Positions 14,274 through 15,327 of a DNA stretch of 15,327 nt are shown in pieces; positions within the stretch are counted from its first letter, which is position 1, and each line of letters begins with the position of its first letter. The DNA is taken from positions 1-15,327 of the forward strand of contig CAAEDF010000119.1 in the NCBI GenBank assembly GCA_900754535.1, written 5' to 3'. Made by a program: the position numbers and the translations under genes. Origin of the DNA: Clostridia bacterium. GTDB taxonomy: Bacteria > Bacillota > Clostridia > Oscillospirales > CAG-382. A model generated the notes under the pieces. That model saw nothing but the letters and a program-made list of their open reading frames with translations, made no database searches and was not told the origin of the DNA.

Positions 14274-14909
14274 TTATTTCCGCCCGCAAAAGCGGCGGTC
14301 CGTCTCGTACGCAAGCGCAAAAATCGCCTCGTGGTCGCTGGCAAGCACCCGGTCTCCCAGCGGGACGTATTCCGTATCTCCGTCAAACCCGTATTCGGCG
14401 GGCCGTGAGCAAACGGAAAATTCAAGGGTCTCTGCGCCGGTGAGAGTAAAATCCGTGACCTCCGCACCGTCCCGCACGCACACGCTGCTTTCTATGTCGA
14501 ACCAGCACGCGTCAGCCGCGTCGTCGCCGGCGCGCGCGTCATCTCCCTTTCCGTCAAGGCAGGAATAAAAGGCAACGGTTATGACTCTTGTGCGCGGGTC
14601 GCGGTCGGGAGCGGAAAAGGTGCGCATCTGTCGCACCGGCGCGTCCTCTATGCCCGTTTCCTCAAACAATTCGCGCCGCGCGGCGGTCTCCGCCGTCTCA
14701 CGCGGTTCGACAAAGCCGCCGGGCAGCGCCCACGTTCCTATAAACGGGTGACCGCCGCGCTTGATAAGCAGCACGCTCGTCCTGCCCCCGCGGTGCCTGA
14801 ACGCCGCGATATCGGCCGTGACCGACGGGCGCGGATATTTGTTTGCGTCGTACCGGCGCAGGAATTCCTCCTCGGTAAGTCCGTTTTTATCCCTTAACTC
14901 TTTCGGCAT
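14274..14909 (-). CDS. NUDIX hydrolase
   Basis: A 211-residue NUDIX enzyme that cleaves a nucleoside diphosphate linked to another group. The full Nudix box is present at 65-87: G65, E71, RE at 79-80, EE at 83-84 and the closing GI. The lead-in NKYPRPSVTADIAAF and WALPGGFVEP resemble the ADP-ribose pyrophosphatase-like and NrtR-type NUDIX domains. There is no winged-helix tail as in NrtR: residues after about 150 look like a beta-rich extension ending in HEAIFALAYE. The substrate is not certain. GAAGGGAG lies about nine bases before the ATG. It follows rsmG by 64 bases and ends before the shared terminator. Confidence 0.92.
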   Translation of the reverse strand: MPKELRDKNGLTEEEFLRRYDANKYPRPSVTADIAAFRHRGGRTSVLLIKRGGHPFIGTWALPGGFVEPRETAETAARRELFEETGIEDAPVRQMRTFSAPDRDPRTRVITVAFYSCLDGKGDDARAGDDAADACWFDIESSVCVRDGAEVTDFTLTGAETLEFSVCSRPAEYGFDGDTEYVPLGDRVLASDHEAIFALAYETDRRFCGRK

Positions 14910-14973
14910 GATTTTTTTCTCCCTTCTCGCCGTGCACAGGCATAGCGCACGCCCGTGCGCGGATACGGCTTTT

Positions 14974-15327
14974 TCAAAGCGGCTTTTTCATTATGCGCGC
15001 GTTGGAACGCGGATATTCGCCAGGAGCGGGGCGAAGTTTTTTTATGCATACAAGCGTGCGGGCGTGTCCGAAAACGGGTATCTCGCAGCGCTCGATGCCC
15101 AAAACCTCTCCGCCGAGCAGCCGTATCGCATTTCCCGCTTGCGCCGTTTCCTCGTCGCCCTTCGGGCCCTTCATGGCGATAAACACCCCGCCGACGCGCA
15201 CGAACGGCAGCGCCCACTCGGCAAGCACGTTCAGCCTGGCCACTCCCCTTGCAACGGCTATGTCGTACCAATCTGGGTAATGGCTTTGTCTATCTTTCCG
15301 CTTTTCTTGATGCGGTTGGCTGTGGGC
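14974..15327 (-). CDS. rsmG: 16S rRNA (guanine527-N7)-methyltransferase RsmG, C-terminal part, cut by window end
   Basis: The frame is open from the window end to a stop at 14974, giving about 118 residues of an enzyme normally near 210-240 long. RsmG methylates G527 of 16S rRNA using SAM. The visible C-terminal half is typical: YDIAVARGVARLNVLAEWALP, GGVFIAMKGPK, and the ending EYPRSNARIMKKPL, close to the family YPRxxGxPxKxPL. Residues encoded by the last ~60 bases (15268-15327) stay in frame but do not show the expected RAE and YRE pattern that precedes YD in the family, so this edge may not be true rsmG sequence. A NUDIX gene follows after 64 bases. Confidence 0.85.
   Translation of the reverse strand, partial: AHSQPHQEKRKDRQSHYPDWYDIAVARGVARLNVLAEWALPFVRVGGVFIAMKGPKGDEETAQAGNAIRLLGGEVLGIERCEIPVFGHARTLVCIKKLRPAPGEYPRSNARIMKKPL

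Overview
The window reads as chromosomal DNA of a Gram-positive Firmicutes/Clostridia-type bacterium, probably an uncultured gut-type lineage. The evidence is AGGAGG-like ribosome binding sites, consensus sigma-A promoters, lipobox lipoproteins, a CD1247-like zinc-ribbon protein, a YerC/TrpR-like regulator, Hsp33, and an aminopeptidase P/EF-P neighbourhood like that of Bacillus. The genome is moderately GC-rich with long, well-packed operons. I see no tRNA or rRNA gene, phage or transposon gene, or CRISPR array. No gap between genes is longer than about 215 bases.

Layout, left to right. (1) 1-2479, minus strand: a three-gene carbohydrate operon with a sugar-phosphate isomerase/epimerase-type TIM barrel, a Gfo/Idh/MocA dehydrogenase, and an amidohydrolase cut by the window start. 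(2) 2512-5645, minus strand: a housekeeping run of hslO (Hsp33), an M24 aminopeptidase overlapping it by 4 bases, then efp with its own near-perfect promoter, then a CD1247-like zinc-ribbon protein with an unusual Cys/Asp-rich repeat. A clear terminator follows. (3) 5736-6763, minus strand: a YerC-like TrpR-family regulator overlapping a SAM methyltransferase gene by 4 bases. (4) 6813-12081, minus strand: two tandem paralogous lipoproteins of about 870 residues. Each has two discoidin-like domains, a DUF4855 core and a C-terminal Ig/cadherin-like domain. They look like a surface carbohydrate-binding or carbohydrate-degrading pair. (5) 12186-14230, plus strand: an AEC-family permease with its own promoter. 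It is followed by a second consensus promoter driving a small DUF4430 lipoprotein and an HPr-like protein that lacks the phosphorylatable His but keeps the Ser46-type motif (Crh-like). (6) A strong bidirectional terminator lies at 14185-14222. (7) 14274-15327, minus strand: a NUDIX hydrolase and the C-terminal part of RsmG, cut by the window end. The last ~60 bases do not look like RsmG.

The least explained parts are the tandem DUF4855 lipoproteins, the Cys/Asp-rich insertion in the CD1247-like protein, and the lipoprotein plus Crh-like HPr pair. All domain calls were made by eye from the translations, with no database search.
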